Assembly: GCA_934167785.1 (NCBI GenBank)
Contig: CAKPLX010000033.1
Location: 1-11,679, forward strand
Source of the DNA: an uncultured Bacilli bacterium
GTDB taxonomy: Bacteria; Bacillota_I; Bacilli_A; RF39; UBA660
Direction of reading: 5' to 3'
DNA: 11,679 nt
This document shows, one piece after another, positions 1 through 8,481 of the stretch. Both the position numbers and the translations under genes were made by a program. Position 1 is the first letter of the stretch. Every line of letters starts with the position of its first letter. Under the pieces are notes generated by a model, which made no database searches, was not told where the DNA came from, and was given only the letters and a program-made list of their open reading frames with translations.

Positions 1-31
1 GCGCAGAACACGCGCTTGCCTTTCTACAAAG

Positions 32-319
32 TCATTCGTCGCTATTCCAGATCTCGTCCTCTTTTCTTTGCTCATCCAATTCTTCCTGCATAGCAGCAGC
101 AATGCTTTTGGCCTGAGTCGTTGCCTCCGCATATTTTAATTGGCAATCCTTGATCCTGTTATATATTTCTTTTACTGCCTTATCTTCTTCACTCAACGCC
201 TGCGCACAGACCGATGCGAGAGATTGCATTTCAGACGCAGCAGTGTATACATTCGAGGCGAACGTATACAGTGCTGAGATCATCGCACTATATTTTGCTT
301 CGTCAACTCTTTGAGCCAT
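32..319 (-). CDS. Small helical protein (95 aa), likely partner of the 102-aa protein, acidic tail
   Basis: The ATG at 319 follows GGAGG (327-331) with 7 nt spacing, and the gene ends in TGA at 32-34. The protein appears all-helical: an Ala/Ser-rich first helix (about 6-40), a probable break at ALSEED (41-46) and a second helix (about 46-88). The end is very acidic (EELDEQRKEDEIWNSDE). It has two cysteines (C38, C59), no signal peptide, no WXG and no YxxxD/E signal. The acidic tail contrasts with the basic tail of the 102-aa protein encoded 30 nt upstream, so a heterodimer of the EsxA/EsxB kind is plausible. That pairing is inference from charge, size and adjacency. I do not recognise a named family. 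Confidence 0.83.
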   Translation of the reverse strand: MAQRVDEAKYSAMISALYTFASNVYTAASEMQSLASVCAQALSEEDKAVKEIYNRIKDCQLKYAEATTQAKSIAAAMQEELDEQRKEDEIWNSDE

Positions 320-326
320 AATGAAA

Positions 327-331
327 CCTCC
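327..331 (-). promoter_or_regulatory. Ribosome-binding site of the 95-aa gene
   Basis: GGAGG on the minus strand, 7 nt before the ATG at 319, lies in a 30-nt gap equal in length to the one before the 102-aa gene. Confidence 0.75.
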
Positions 332-349
332 AATTCAAGATGGAATATA

Positions 350-658
350 TTATCTTGATCGTCCCTTACTTTGTGTATATCTCTGCGTTTCAATGTGTTT
401 TTGTCTGATTAACGCTGCCCGTTGGAGCTTTAAAACCAGTTTTTTCACTGGAATGGTTGCATCTTCTTCAGTTCCCTCAACATCCTCTATCAGTGATTGA
501 ATATCGGAAGAATGCGCACCGAGTCCGTCCTGATTCTCCTCGAATGTTGATTTCATCTTCTCTGTTTCTTGATGAATTTTTACCGCAAGCTCCTGCAACT
601 GCGCCGACATATTATTCATTGCCGCAATAGCCTGTTCTGTAACTTGCCAACCCGCCAT
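350..658 (-). CDS. Small helical-hairpin protein (102 aa), WXG100-like in size and shape, basic tail
   Basis: The ATG at 658 has AAAGGAG at 667-673 with 8 nt spacing. Two long helices are predicted, about 6-42 and 52-93, broken at NQDGLGAHSSD (42-52), where a GLG tripeptide (45-47) occupies the place of WXG in ESAT-6-type proteins. The C-terminal third is strongly basic (KK, LKLQR, RQKH and a final SKGRSR). There is no signal peptide, cysteine, WXG or C-terminal YxxxD/E motif. It lies 30 nt after the FtsK-type ATPase and 30 nt before the 95-aa gene. Known WXG100 proteins are about 100 aa, form helical-hairpin dimers and are exported by EccC/EssC, so by size, fold and position I infer a substrate or adaptor of the ATPase. 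Sequence homology to WXG100 is not demonstrated; a structural or chaperone role is possible. Confidence 0.85.
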   Translation of the reverse strand: MAGWQVTEQAIAAMNNMSAQLQELAVKIHQETEKMKSTFEENQDGLGAHSSDIQSLIEDVEGTEEDATIPVKKLVLKLQRAALIRQKHIETQRYTQSKGRSR

Positions 659-666
659 ATTGTATA

Positions 667-673
667 CTCCTTT
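667..673 (-). promoter_or_regulatory. Ribosome-binding site of the 102-aa gene
   Basis: AAAGGAG on the minus strand, 8 nt before the ATG at 658, lies in the 30-nt gap after the ATPase gene. A separate strong site suggests the small protein may be made in greater amount than the ATPase. Confidence 0.75.
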
Positions 674-688
674 CTAACTAAAGATAAT

Positions 689-3600
689 TCAGTCAAGCAT
701 GGAATTTACCGCTTCACCATTGGAATCGATATCCCAGCCATCCCAAGAGATACCTTTGTGGATAAAGGGGCGCAGGGAGTATTGTTCCATGCTGTCACTG
801 TACTGACAAATATGCTCTGGAAGCCTTGATGCGATTTTGGATGCGAAAAGGGCGATGGAATCATCTGCAGAAATCTGAAAGACGATTTTGTGCCGAAACA
901 GATCCTGCTGCAGGTGTGTAGTCTTCAAGTCAGAAAGGTCACTGAGGCAGAGCATAAAGTGATAGCCGAATCTGCTGCCTTGCTTGACGATATACTTGAA
1001 ATCTTCCGAAGCATTATAGGATTGATCACTTTCTGCAGATACCATTGCAGACGCATCCTCACGCTCGGCGGAGTCTGGTATCGGTAAGGCTATGCTGTCC
1101 TCATTCGCTGTTGACTCTACGGAAAGCCCTACACCCATATGAATCAGGAACTCCTGATACAAGCGCTCCTCTTCCATCTCAATTTCTTCAAATGATTTCC
1201 CTTCATCAAGCCATTTGTCCTCCAGGGAATCCAAATCGTACTGTTCTTTGAACTGTTCGCTGAGATCTTTCACCTCGTGAAATTGTTCCAAATCTTCTTC
1301 TGACGAAGCTTCATATTGCTTTGCATCGGGAGCGAGTTTCCCTTCAGATGTAGAAAGTGGCACACTGCCGCCGAAATCAATCAGATCAAAGTCATTACAG
1401 ATTTGTTCCATGCCGAGCATTACAATTAAATCGCGTCCTGTCTCTTTCCGCATAAGCTTATTTCTGATTTCAGATATTGCTGCACAGATTTCTGACATAC
1501 CCTCAGCCACATCATACTGCATTAAATGGGTATCACGGTAAGAGCGATAGAGCCGATTCTTGTTATACGCCCAAATATGGACCGTCCCGCCCTGTAGAAC
1601 AAATGATTTCATAGCTGTAGCCATAATGGACATTCCACAGGCTTGTTCTGCACTTCGAGCAATCAGCAGAAGGTTTTCACGAGATTCGTTTGAAATCACC
1701 GAGAATTTTGCATTTACCATCCGCCTCGGAGCTCCGAAGGTTATCACGGTATCGTCGTCCGCCAGATCAGCACTGTGTACATCCCTGTATTCAGAAATTA
1801 GTGCGCCAATCTTCTTGCTATTGAATGCCTTATAGCTGTTTCCGTCCACAATGACAGGCTTCTTATCCACATAGGCATCCAGAACGCTGTTGTCATACTC
1901 CTCGGCGCTGACCCTGCGCATCGCGCCGTTCAAACGACGGATCAGTTTTCGCTGTGGCTCTAACGCCTCATCGCCTTTGCCTTTGAAGTACATGACCTGC
2001 AGGCGCTTTACCTGAAGCCGATCTCCATCTCGGTATTTTGAGAGTGTGAAATGGGGCGGCAGTGCTTCCATCCAGTTTTTTACCTGCTCAGTACGGGTTC
2101 CGGAAGAAAGCTCCAGCGTCTCGTTGATTTCGTTGTACGAATTCTTCATTGCGATTCTTGTTTGAATCTGATCCTTTGCCGTTTGCGTAAGGCCCGCAAC
2201 ACCCTTTGTAAAGGTCTGGCTGGAGAAGATGAACTTGATACCCAGTGCGCGCCCTTTTGCCAAAAGGTTTTGAAGCTTCAACTTATACGGCTCAGACTCC
2301 GCTACAGCTTGCGACATGATGGAGAACTCATCCAGAATCACGAAAATGACCGGCATATAAATGCTGCTTGGCACATTTTCCACCTTCTTCATATCTCGAT
2401 GCTTCATGAAGAACCGCTGGCGCTCCATCATTTTCTCGGTAAGCTGATCCAGTAAATCGTATACCAATTCGGGAGACTCATCCAACAAGATATATTTGAC
2501 ATGGGGCGGCAAAGGATCAATGTACTGAGCGAATTCTGACATTTTGAAATCGGCCAGCCACAACTCTACATCATCAGGGTGATAGTTTCGCAAAATGCCG
2601 GTGATAAGTGTATGTAGCAGAGTGGACTTACCGGAACCGGAAGCCCCCATCAAATAGGATGCAAAGCTCTCATTGTCAAAGGAAATACTGTGCATTTCAT
2701 CCTTTGAATCAATGCCATATGGGAGGACAATACTTTTCTTTCCGCGCTCATACGGTGGAAAGTTTTCCATATCCACGCGGTTCACATATTCTGTTCCCAG
2801 AGAATTTGCACGCACATCGTGGCTTCTTACATTCGCTATGAAAGATTCGTTCAACTCACTGGTCAGTTCATACCACTTGAAGTAATGCGCGGAGCCGTTG
2901 TTTTGGCTGATAATCTCCCGTTGCCGAGTCATTTGAATTCGGTAAATATGATCGACAATGTCAACGGGAATGTCCTGTTCCTGATCATCCTTCTTTTCGA
3001 CGAATTGCGTGTCAATCAGAATGGGGGAAATACCATAGTGCTCATAGTTGAGGAGGATCCTCTTGATATACTCCTTCGCCTCGCCAGAGAAAGCTGACGG
3101 ATATCCCACAAGAACAAGTACAGATCGACCTAATTGTTCGGCTGGTGCAGCATTTGCATTAAAGTCTTGCACGGAATCTGCCATACCAAGAGCCTCATCG
3201 ATGTCAGAGAACGAAGAAACTATTTCCTTCAGCTTATCGACAACCGCCTCGGAATCCTTTGGAATAGCATCAATCACAATACTATCCTCCAGTGGCCGTA
3301 AAAAGCCCAGAGCCGTATTGTTAAAATGGAGCGCATCCAAAAAGTAAATCTTCCGTGTTCCAATGACGGTTCGGCTGATTAGGTTTAGAAGATAGTTTTG
3401 AATTCCGCGATAGAGTCTTTTCTCCTTTGCCGCAGCGCAATGAACGGAAATAAGCATTTCCTTGTCCAATGCATGTTCTGTGGGTAGGAGAATGTAGCCT
3501 TTCAGATCAAAGTGTTCACCAAGCTTTGCTTTTGCGGCATACTTTAGCTCTTCCAGGACAGGCAAGGCCTGAGCATAGATTCCAATCCCAATTTTCCCAT

Positions 3601-4201
3601 CCGCATCCTGTTCATGATCAAGAACCGTCTGCATTGCAGGGTTATTCAAATATCTTTCGTGCCGTTGAGAAACAGCCGCCGCAAGCTGATCGAACGCTTC
3701 ACTTTCAATGATTGCTCTGCATTCCTCCACAAGTTGCGCTTTAATCGAGGCAACCGCTTTTTCTAATTCCTGATCAGTAGTTCCACCCTCCTCGGTCAAT
3801 TCAGACAGAGTTCGTTGAAACTCCGTTTTTTTGCGCTCAAGGAACCTTTCGTTGCACTTTGCCTGAACATAAATTCTCTGTGCATAAGGGTCGTCCGGTT
3901 CGGACGGATCGATCATCATTGCCCAATTCCGCAAACGGTTAAAGTTGAGTTCACGCGGGGTGATGGTGAGCAGATTTTTGCTTACCATGTGCTTTTCGGC
4001 CATCTGCTTGAAGTAACCGACCTTTTCCTCGTATTCGTCGATCTTTTTCAATTGAAGCTGTAAGTTTTCAATCCGCTTTTGTTTTGCAACCTCATCCTGT
4101 TCCTTTGAAGCCTGAAGCTGATTTTCTGCATTTTCGTATTTTGTTTGAACTGCTTTCAGCTTTTCATAAACCGAAGCATAGAGCTCATTCATCATGGCCA
4201 T
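689..4201 (-). CDS. FtsK/SpoIIIE-family ATPase, soluble, with three FtsK-like modules of which the middle one is intact
   Basis: 1170 aa. The ATG at 4201 lies 2 nt after the stop of the preceding gene and is served by AAGGTGG inside that gene's end; ATGs at 4195 and 4192 are alternatives. Residues 1-70 and about 105-180 are charged coiled coil. The intact module is at about 490-720: Walker A GASGSGKST (519-527, K525), Walker B VILDEF (621-626), sensor-like FIFSSQ (657-662) and KDQIQTRIAMK (676-686), all typical of FtsK/EssC/EccC translocases. Residues about 230-425 resemble a module without a P-loop (SVHCAAAKEK where Walker A would be; VLVLVGYP like Walker B). Residues about 810-1150 resemble another (LLLIARSAEQACGM, LIVMLGME) interrupted by an acidic insert at about 940-1070. 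No membrane helix is visible, unlike EssC/EccC. Inferred role: the motor of a type VII-like export system, anchored by the neighbouring membrane proteins. A DNA translocase is the main alternative. Confidence 0.92.
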   Translation of the reverse strand: MAMMNELYASVYEKLKAVQTKYENAENQLQASKEQDEVAKQKRIENLQLQLKKIDEYEEKVGYFKQMAEKHMVSKNLLTITPRELNFNRLRNWAMMIDPSEPDDPYAQRIYVQAKCNERFLERKKTEFQRTLSELTEEGGTTDQELEKAVASIKAQLVEECRAIIESEAFDQLAAAVSQRHERYLNNPAMQTVLDHEQDADGKIGIGIYAQALPVLEELKYAAKAKLGEHFDLKGYILLPTEHALDKEMLISVHCAAAKEKRLYRGIQNYLLNLISRTVIGTRKIYFLDALHFNNTALGFLRPLEDSIVIDAIPKDSEAVVDKLKEIVSSFSDIDEALGMADSVQDFNANAAPAEQLGRSVLVLVGYPSAFSGEAKEYIKRILLNYEHYGISPILIDTQFVEKKDDQEQDIPVDIVDHIYRIQMTRQREIISQNNGSAHYFKWYELTSELNESFIANVRSHDVRANSLGTEYVNRVDMENFPPYERGKKSIVLPYGIDSKDEMHSISFDNESFASYLMGASGSGKSTLLHTLITGILRNYHPDDVELWLADFKMSEFAQYIDPLPPHVKYILLDESPELVYDLLDQLTEKMMERQRFFMKHRDMKKVENVPSSIYMPVIFVILDEFSIMSQAVAESEPYKLKLQNLLAKGRALGIKFIFSSQTFTKGVAGLTQTAKDQIQTRIAMKNSYNEINETLELSSGTRTEQVKNWMEALPPHFTLSKYRDGDRLQVKRLQVMYFKGKGDEALEPQRKLIRRLNGAMRRVSAEEYDNSVLDAYVDKKPVIVDGNSYKAFNSKKIGALISEYRDVHSADLADDDTVITFGAPRRMVNAKFSVISNESRENLLLIARSAEQACGMSIMATAMKSFVLQGGTVHIWAYNKNRLYRSYRDTHLMQYDVAEGMSEICAAISEIRNKLMRKETGRDLIVMLGMEQICNDFDLIDFGGSVPLSTSEGKLAPDAKQYEASSEEDLEQFHEVKDLSEQFKEQYDLDSLEDKWLDEGKSFEEIEMEEERLYQEFLIHMGVGLSVESTANEDSIALPIPDSAEREDASAMVSAESDQSYNASEDFKYIVKQGSRFGYHFMLCLSDLSDLKTTHLQQDLFRHKIVFQISADDSIALFASKIASRLPEHICQYSDSMEQYSLRPFIHKGISWDGWDIDSNGEAVNSMLD

Positions 4202-4203
4202 GC

Positions 4204-7200
4204 TTAGTCACCACCTTCAAAGACTTTTCTCACATCCGCAGGGTCAAGCGGCGGGAAAGACGCAAACGGCATCAACGCAGGTGCATCGCCATCCCGTGTA
4301 AGATCATAACGCTCACGGTAAAGCCTGAATCCAATCCCGTAGATGTCATTTCGGACAGCCGCCAGCTGCTCCTGCTGTTTGGCATAAGAGGTTTCTCCCA
4401 TAGCATACAGCAGCTGAACTGCTGACCACATTGCCATACCTTCATAGATAATATCTTGAGCCATTTTTGTGTGCTCGGGTTTGCGCTGGGCGTAAATGCG
4501 CCGAATCTCTCCCTCATTCCAATTCAAATACTGCCAGATATGCGTCAGTTCATGAACCGCCGTGTCGACAGTAGCAAGTCGGGGACTTCCATTTTCGATG
4601 AGCAGGGTGTATTTCCCACTCTTTCGTTGTGCAAACCCCAAAACTCGCACAGCAACCTTTGTAGAGGGTGTAAAGATCTGCCCCGCATGCTTTGAAATTG
4701 TTCTGGCGTCGGTGGTCTTCACAGCGATGGAAACGGGTATAGTGATGTTGTAGGTGTTCTCCATCATCATTTCGGCATTTTTGAACAGCGTTTTGAACCT
4801 TGAAACTTCATTGACCGCCGTCATCGAGCAATCATTGCAGCGAGTACGCCCATCCGCCAATTTCTCATAGCTTACTCCAGTAAGCGGCACTCCACAGAAA
4901 TCGCAGAAATTCTCCGCATGCAGATCCAGAAGTGTGTCATCCAACTCTGTACGCTTCCTTGCCTTGGTCAAATCATTGTCGCTCCATCCGCGTACTCTGA
5001 GATAGTTTCTAACATCTTCAATGGAGAGTCTGGCATCAATCTCGTCAAATCCGAACTTCAGGAAGCACTCCTTTTGATAGCGAGAGGGCTGAATCGGCAT
5101 TAGAAGATCCAAATCATCTGGCACACCATCGATTTCAAATAAATCTTCACCTTCATCATGAAGAATAATTTGTTCCTCTGTGGGTGCAGAAAAATCCTCC
5201 ACCGCAGCGTTGTCTTCTTCGGCTGATGCTTCGTTTTCATTGGGAGCTACGGCGATTTGCCCTGCCGATTCCTCAGAATTGTCCACTGCGATTTCAAAAG
5301 TCTCCTCCAACTTCGCTTCCTCTGCAGAAGCGTGTTCGATCATTTGATCTTCAGCAAAATCCTCTGATGCATCTGCTTCCATAAACGGAGATTGCTCTGG
5401 ACTTTCATGCTCATGTTTCGGTGCATTTTGCACATAGGGAATCTCTGCGGGTGCATCATCGGTTGATTTTCCGGTGGAGTGTTTCTCCTCTTCTGATGCA
5501 TGGAAGATTCGCATGATTCTTCTGGCTATTCTGGAAATAAAATTTTTCCGTTTGATTTCTTCATCCTGAAGCGGTTCGATTTCGGGAAGAACAGGATCCT
5601 TCGCTGGTGCTTCTCGCATTTTTTCAAAATGCCAGTCCAAATAGTCGCACAGGATTTCAAAAAAACGCATTAGATTGTTATCAATCGCCTCCAGCAGTCC
5701 AAGATCCATGTCACTATCCTCGACGATGTAAATCATGCTTTCGTCTATTGCGCCATCAATACGATAGGCAAATTTGTCCAGCATGCCCTCGACATCCTCG
5801 GGGCGAGAGGAAAGTACTGCCAGATAGGGCCATGCATCAGGGAAGACCGTGCGGAATAGTTCTCCCAAAAGCATAGAGAGCGTAAAGCGAATCCGCTCAT
5901 CTGTGCTGGGAAGACTGATTCGTAGCACAGACTTGTTTTTATAGGATCGTTCAAATGTGGCAATGCTGGGATCGGCAGACAAGTCAACTATCTTTGCGCT
6001 TCGGAGATCGTTGTTATCCTTCAAATCCAAGTATCCCGTTGTCGAAACACTAAAAGCACGGCGCTCCAATGTGACCTCAATATCCATCACCTTGCGGGTT
6101 CTAACCAAATTGGCGCCTTCCCCAAAGTGATAAGTGCGAAGCTGCTTATAATAGTGTCTGCCTGAATAGGCGTCAGCCGCTCGATGAAGAACACATCCGA
6201 TGGAAGGTGATACAGTATGAACCCTATAGAGCTTTCCGTTGTGCGTAAGAAACTGGCCGGGCATAACCGTCTGCGTAATATGCTCAAAGAGTCGTGCATC
6301 AATGTACTCTCGATCCAGTTTTTCGTCTTCGACAACAAAAAAGGCGTTTTTCAATGTGTCAGCAAAGTTTGCGTCAAATACCTGCTTCGAAATCGAGTAT
6401 TTACAAATCGGCACTTGTACAAGATCGGCATCCAGTTCCTGAGCATTCTGAACCGTAATGATCGTATCCGCCACAAAGGTGTATCGGTAGATCAAGTCGG
6501 ACAATGTGTGGTAGGGGTCGTCTGTTTCATAGCCGAGAATGCTCAGTTCGTGCCGGATGTAGCTTTCTTCAACAGGAGCACAAGCCATCATAAGAATCAA
6601 CTGCAAAACCGCATTCCGCTCAGTTTTTGCATAGTGTGCAGAAATGGCAGGGATTGCCTTTGTATCATTCATGAACAACTGTCGATTGTAGCGCATATAA
6701 TCCCGCAGCAGATAGTTTTCCGAGAGAACATTTACAAAAGACTGTTCTTCGCCTCGCGTCAAATACGCTCTTATTGTTGCAAACAGATTACAGAACTCAT
6801 CCTCCGCAATTACAAACTCGCTTCTTTTCATCTCGGCACCCCAGAGATTAGACGAAAAGGTGATGCGTTCATCAATGCTTTTTTGCTGGCTCTGCATATG
6901 GGTATACCGGCAAATTTGAGGATAGTACTGGCCGGCAATCCAACGAATATCCTTTACTGGCGCTTTTTCTGCGCTGTACCAAGACACATGCGGCACCTGA
7001 TTTTTGAGCGCTACGGCAGCAAGCTCTATTCCATTGCCCAGATAATGTGTTTGTTTTCCAAATAGCTTTTGACGGATAAAGTCGCCAGTAGCAGCCCACC
7101 CCATAGCCGTATACACAGAATGCGGTATGGGCGAGGCAATTACATCAGTGATATTCGTTTGGAGTATATGGGAAAGCGTATCAACAAGACCGTCGACATC

Positions 7201-8481
7201 ATGGTCGCAAATACAAAATGTTGGCCGGTTATCATGATCCATTTTCTCCACGATGATTCCAAGCCCGGGTTGAGATGTAGCGATCATTTTGGACGGCTCA
7301 ATGAGTAGCACAAAGCCAGTTTTCTGAAAGAATTCCTCATTTTTGTTGATGATATCGGAATCATAGATTTGAGAAAAAGCAAGAATACCAACTTCACAGT
7401 CTGGTTCATCGGTTGTTAATTCATTTACTCGCCACAGATTTCTTGTCCGAGTATAGTCTCTTAAAATATCATTGGCCCAGGAAGTGACATCCGAACAAAG
7501 CGCATTTCTGCCCACGATAATCAAGCATTTCTTATCATTAACAAGACAATCAACCAACGGAAGCAACAGATACTCGCCAAGATCACGGTAAAAGGGATTG
7601 AAGGCAACAACGCTTTTTTTGTGGAGCAGGGCATTTGTCATAGCCACATAATCGACGTCAAACAGCCCATCTTTTTTCTTCAGATGGGAATAGTAGCCTC
7701 CAACGATTTGCTCAATCGAGTCATCAGATTCCAGATATTGGCTCAACAACTCGGTAGCGCCTTCTTTTCCTGCATATTCATTGCCAGTATGCGAAACCAG
7801 CATAGCAGAAGGGAAGAGATCTTCGTATATCTTCCGAAGTTTGTAGTATGCACCCAACCTGGTCGCACCTATATTACCGCCGCCAACAGCATGGAGATAT
7901 TCCGGCTTTGTATAACCGGAAAGGAAATTGTATATCTCAGTTATGACAATTAGTGCAGCAGAAGGAAATACTTTGAACCACCATGTAGATCCTTCTCCAA
8001 ATACTACACCAGGAGCCAGAACAAAAATGCCTACGGCAACAATGACCCACGAAAAAACATTGAAAATCGTACAGAGATTGCGATATCGCAGTTTTAAAAA
8101 CCATTCACCGTTATCTTCGTCGAACTCATACCACGAGTCGCTGGTAGCCTCCATCCGTGACCGTTCACCCCATACCTTTTTCATGATTGGGCAGAGGATC
8201 AGCTTTATCAAGGCAAAAACAACGATGATTATGAAATTCCAAATAAGAACTTTAGTGCCAAAAAGCATACTCTCCGGATCAGCTGAGATTTGGTTCAAAA
8301 AATCACTCTCATCGAAGAAGATGTATGCAACAATCATGCCTGCAGCGGCAACAACAGGACTCAGATAAACAGATAAAATCTGCCGCCCTCTGTATTCTCT
8401 TTTCAGGTTTGCAAATCGCAACAACCCCATTGAAAGCATCCCAAATATAATTGTGGTCAACATATCAACTGCATTTATCAT
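4204..8481 (-). CDS. Giant membrane protein: 5 TM helices, dead MrfA/YprA-like helicase fold, acidic linker, zinc ribbon and DA1-like HExxH peptidase
   Basis: About 1425 aa. I choose the ATG at 8481 because AGGAGG at 8491-8496 sits 9 nt upstream; the ATG at 8487 has only 3 nt, and 8529 lies deep inside the previous gene. Numbering from 8481, five hydrophobic helices lie at about 5-24, 35-56, 76-97, 136-159 and 170-189. Residues 285-945 follow the order of an MrfA/YprA helicase but without catalytic residues: FNPFYRDLGEY (294-304) replaces motif I, VGRNALCSDV (323-332) matches Ia, IEPS (394-397) replaces DExH and CDHD replaces SAT. A DUF1998-like segment (about 850-944) ends in IYIVEDSDMDLGLLEAI and lacks its cysteines. 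An E/S/A-rich linker spans about 995-1120. A zinc ribbon has C1193, C1196, C1215 and C1218. The peptidase has HELTH at 1310-1314 and a candidate third ligand E1347. Ribbon plus HExxH recalls DA1-family peptidases. The helicase call is pattern matching from memory; the zincin motif is certain. Confidence 0.88.
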   Translation of the reverse strand: MINAVDMLTTIIFGMLSMGLLRFANLKREYRGRQILSVYLSPVVAAAGMIVAYIFFDESDFLNQISADPESMLFGTKVLIWNFIIIVVFALIKLILCPIMKKVWGERSRMEATSDSWYEFDEDNGEWFLKLRYRNLCTIFNVFSWVIVAVGIFVLAPGVVFGEGSTWWFKVFPSAALIVITEIYNFLSGYTKPEYLHAVGGGNIGATRLGAYYKLRKIYEDLFPSAMLVSHTGNEYAGKEGATELLSQYLESDDSIEQIVGGYYSHLKKKDGLFDVDYVAMTNALLHKKSVVAFNPFYRDLGEYLLLPLVDCLVNDKKCLIIVGRNALCSDVTSWANDILRDYTRTRNLWRVNELTTDEPDCEVGILAFSQIYDSDIINKNEEFFQKTGFVLLIEPSKMIATSQPGLGIIVEKMDHDNRPTFCICDHDVDGLVDTLSHILQTNITDVIASPIPHSVYTAMGWAATGDFIRQKLFGKQTHYLGNGIELAAVALKNQVPHVSWYSAEKAPVKDIRWIAGQYYPQICRYTHMQSQQKSIDERITFSSNLWGAEMKRSEFVIAEDEFCNLFATIRAYLTRGEEQSFVNVLSENYLLRDYMRYNRQLFMNDTKAIPAISAHYAKTERNAVLQLILMMACAPVEESYIRHELSILGYETDDPYHTLSDLIYRYTFVADTIITVQNAQELDADLVQVPICKYSISKQVFDANFADTLKNAFFVVEDEKLDREYIDARLFEHITQTVMPGQFLTHNGKLYRVHTVSPSIGCVLHRAADAYSGRHYYKQLRTYHFGEGANLVRTRKVMDIEVTLERRAFSVSTTGYLDLKDNNDLRSAKIVDLSADPSIATFERSYKNKSVLRISLPSTDERIRFTLSMLLGELFRTVFPDAWPYLAVLSSRPEDVEGMLDKFAYRIDGAIDESMIYIVEDSDMDLGLLEAIDNNLMRFFEILCDYLDWHFEKMREAPAKDPVLPEIEPLQDEEIKRKNFISRIARRIMRIFHASEEEKHSTGKSTDDAPAEIPYVQNAPKHEHESPEQSPFMEADASEDFAEDQMIEHASAEEAKLEETFEIAVDNSEESAGQIAVAPNENEASAEEDNAAVEDFSAPTEEQIILHDEGEDLFEIDGVPDDLDLLMPIQPSRYQKECFLKFGFDEIDARLSIEDVRNYLRVRGWSDNDLTKARKRTELDDTLLDLHAENFCDFCGVPLTGVSYEKLADGRTRCNDCSMTAVNEVSRFKTLFKNAEMMMENTYNITIPVSIAVKTTDARTISKHAGQIFTPSTKVAVRVLGFAQRKSGKYTLLIENGSPRLATVDTAVHELTHIWQYLNWNEGEIRRIYAQRKPEHTKMAQDIIYEGMAMWSAVQLLYAMGETSYAKQQEQLAAVRNDIYGIGFRLYRERYDLTRDGDAPALMPFASFPPLDPADVRKVFEGGD

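Noticed and set aside
1..15. Short GCGC...GCGC inverted repeat that might be a terminator
   Set aside because: The stem is only 4 bp and no T-tract follows on the minus strand.
1..31. Possible start of a next gene (GTG at 11-9 on the minus strand after AGAAAGG)
   Set aside because: Only about four codons would be visible and the start codon is non-ATG; the operon probably continues, but this cannot be supported here.
2051..2455. A 134-codon plus-strand open frame
   Set aside because: Antisense to the conserved ATPase module including Walker B; no family resemblance and no start signal.
4378..4440. CAGCAG/CTGCTG inverted repeat within the peptidase-coding end
   Set aside because: The arms are short and encode ordinary Leu/Ala/Gln codons; no regulatory context.
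6217..7065. A 282-codon plus-strand open frame
   Set aside because: It lies wholly antisense to the giant membrane protein, has no good ribosome-binding site and reads as low-sense composition rich in Cys, Arg and Ile; it is a shadow of the real gene.
7928..8368. A 146-codon plus-strand open frame
   Set aside because: Antisense to the membrane helices of the giant protein; composition follows the reverse complement of hydrophobic codons.
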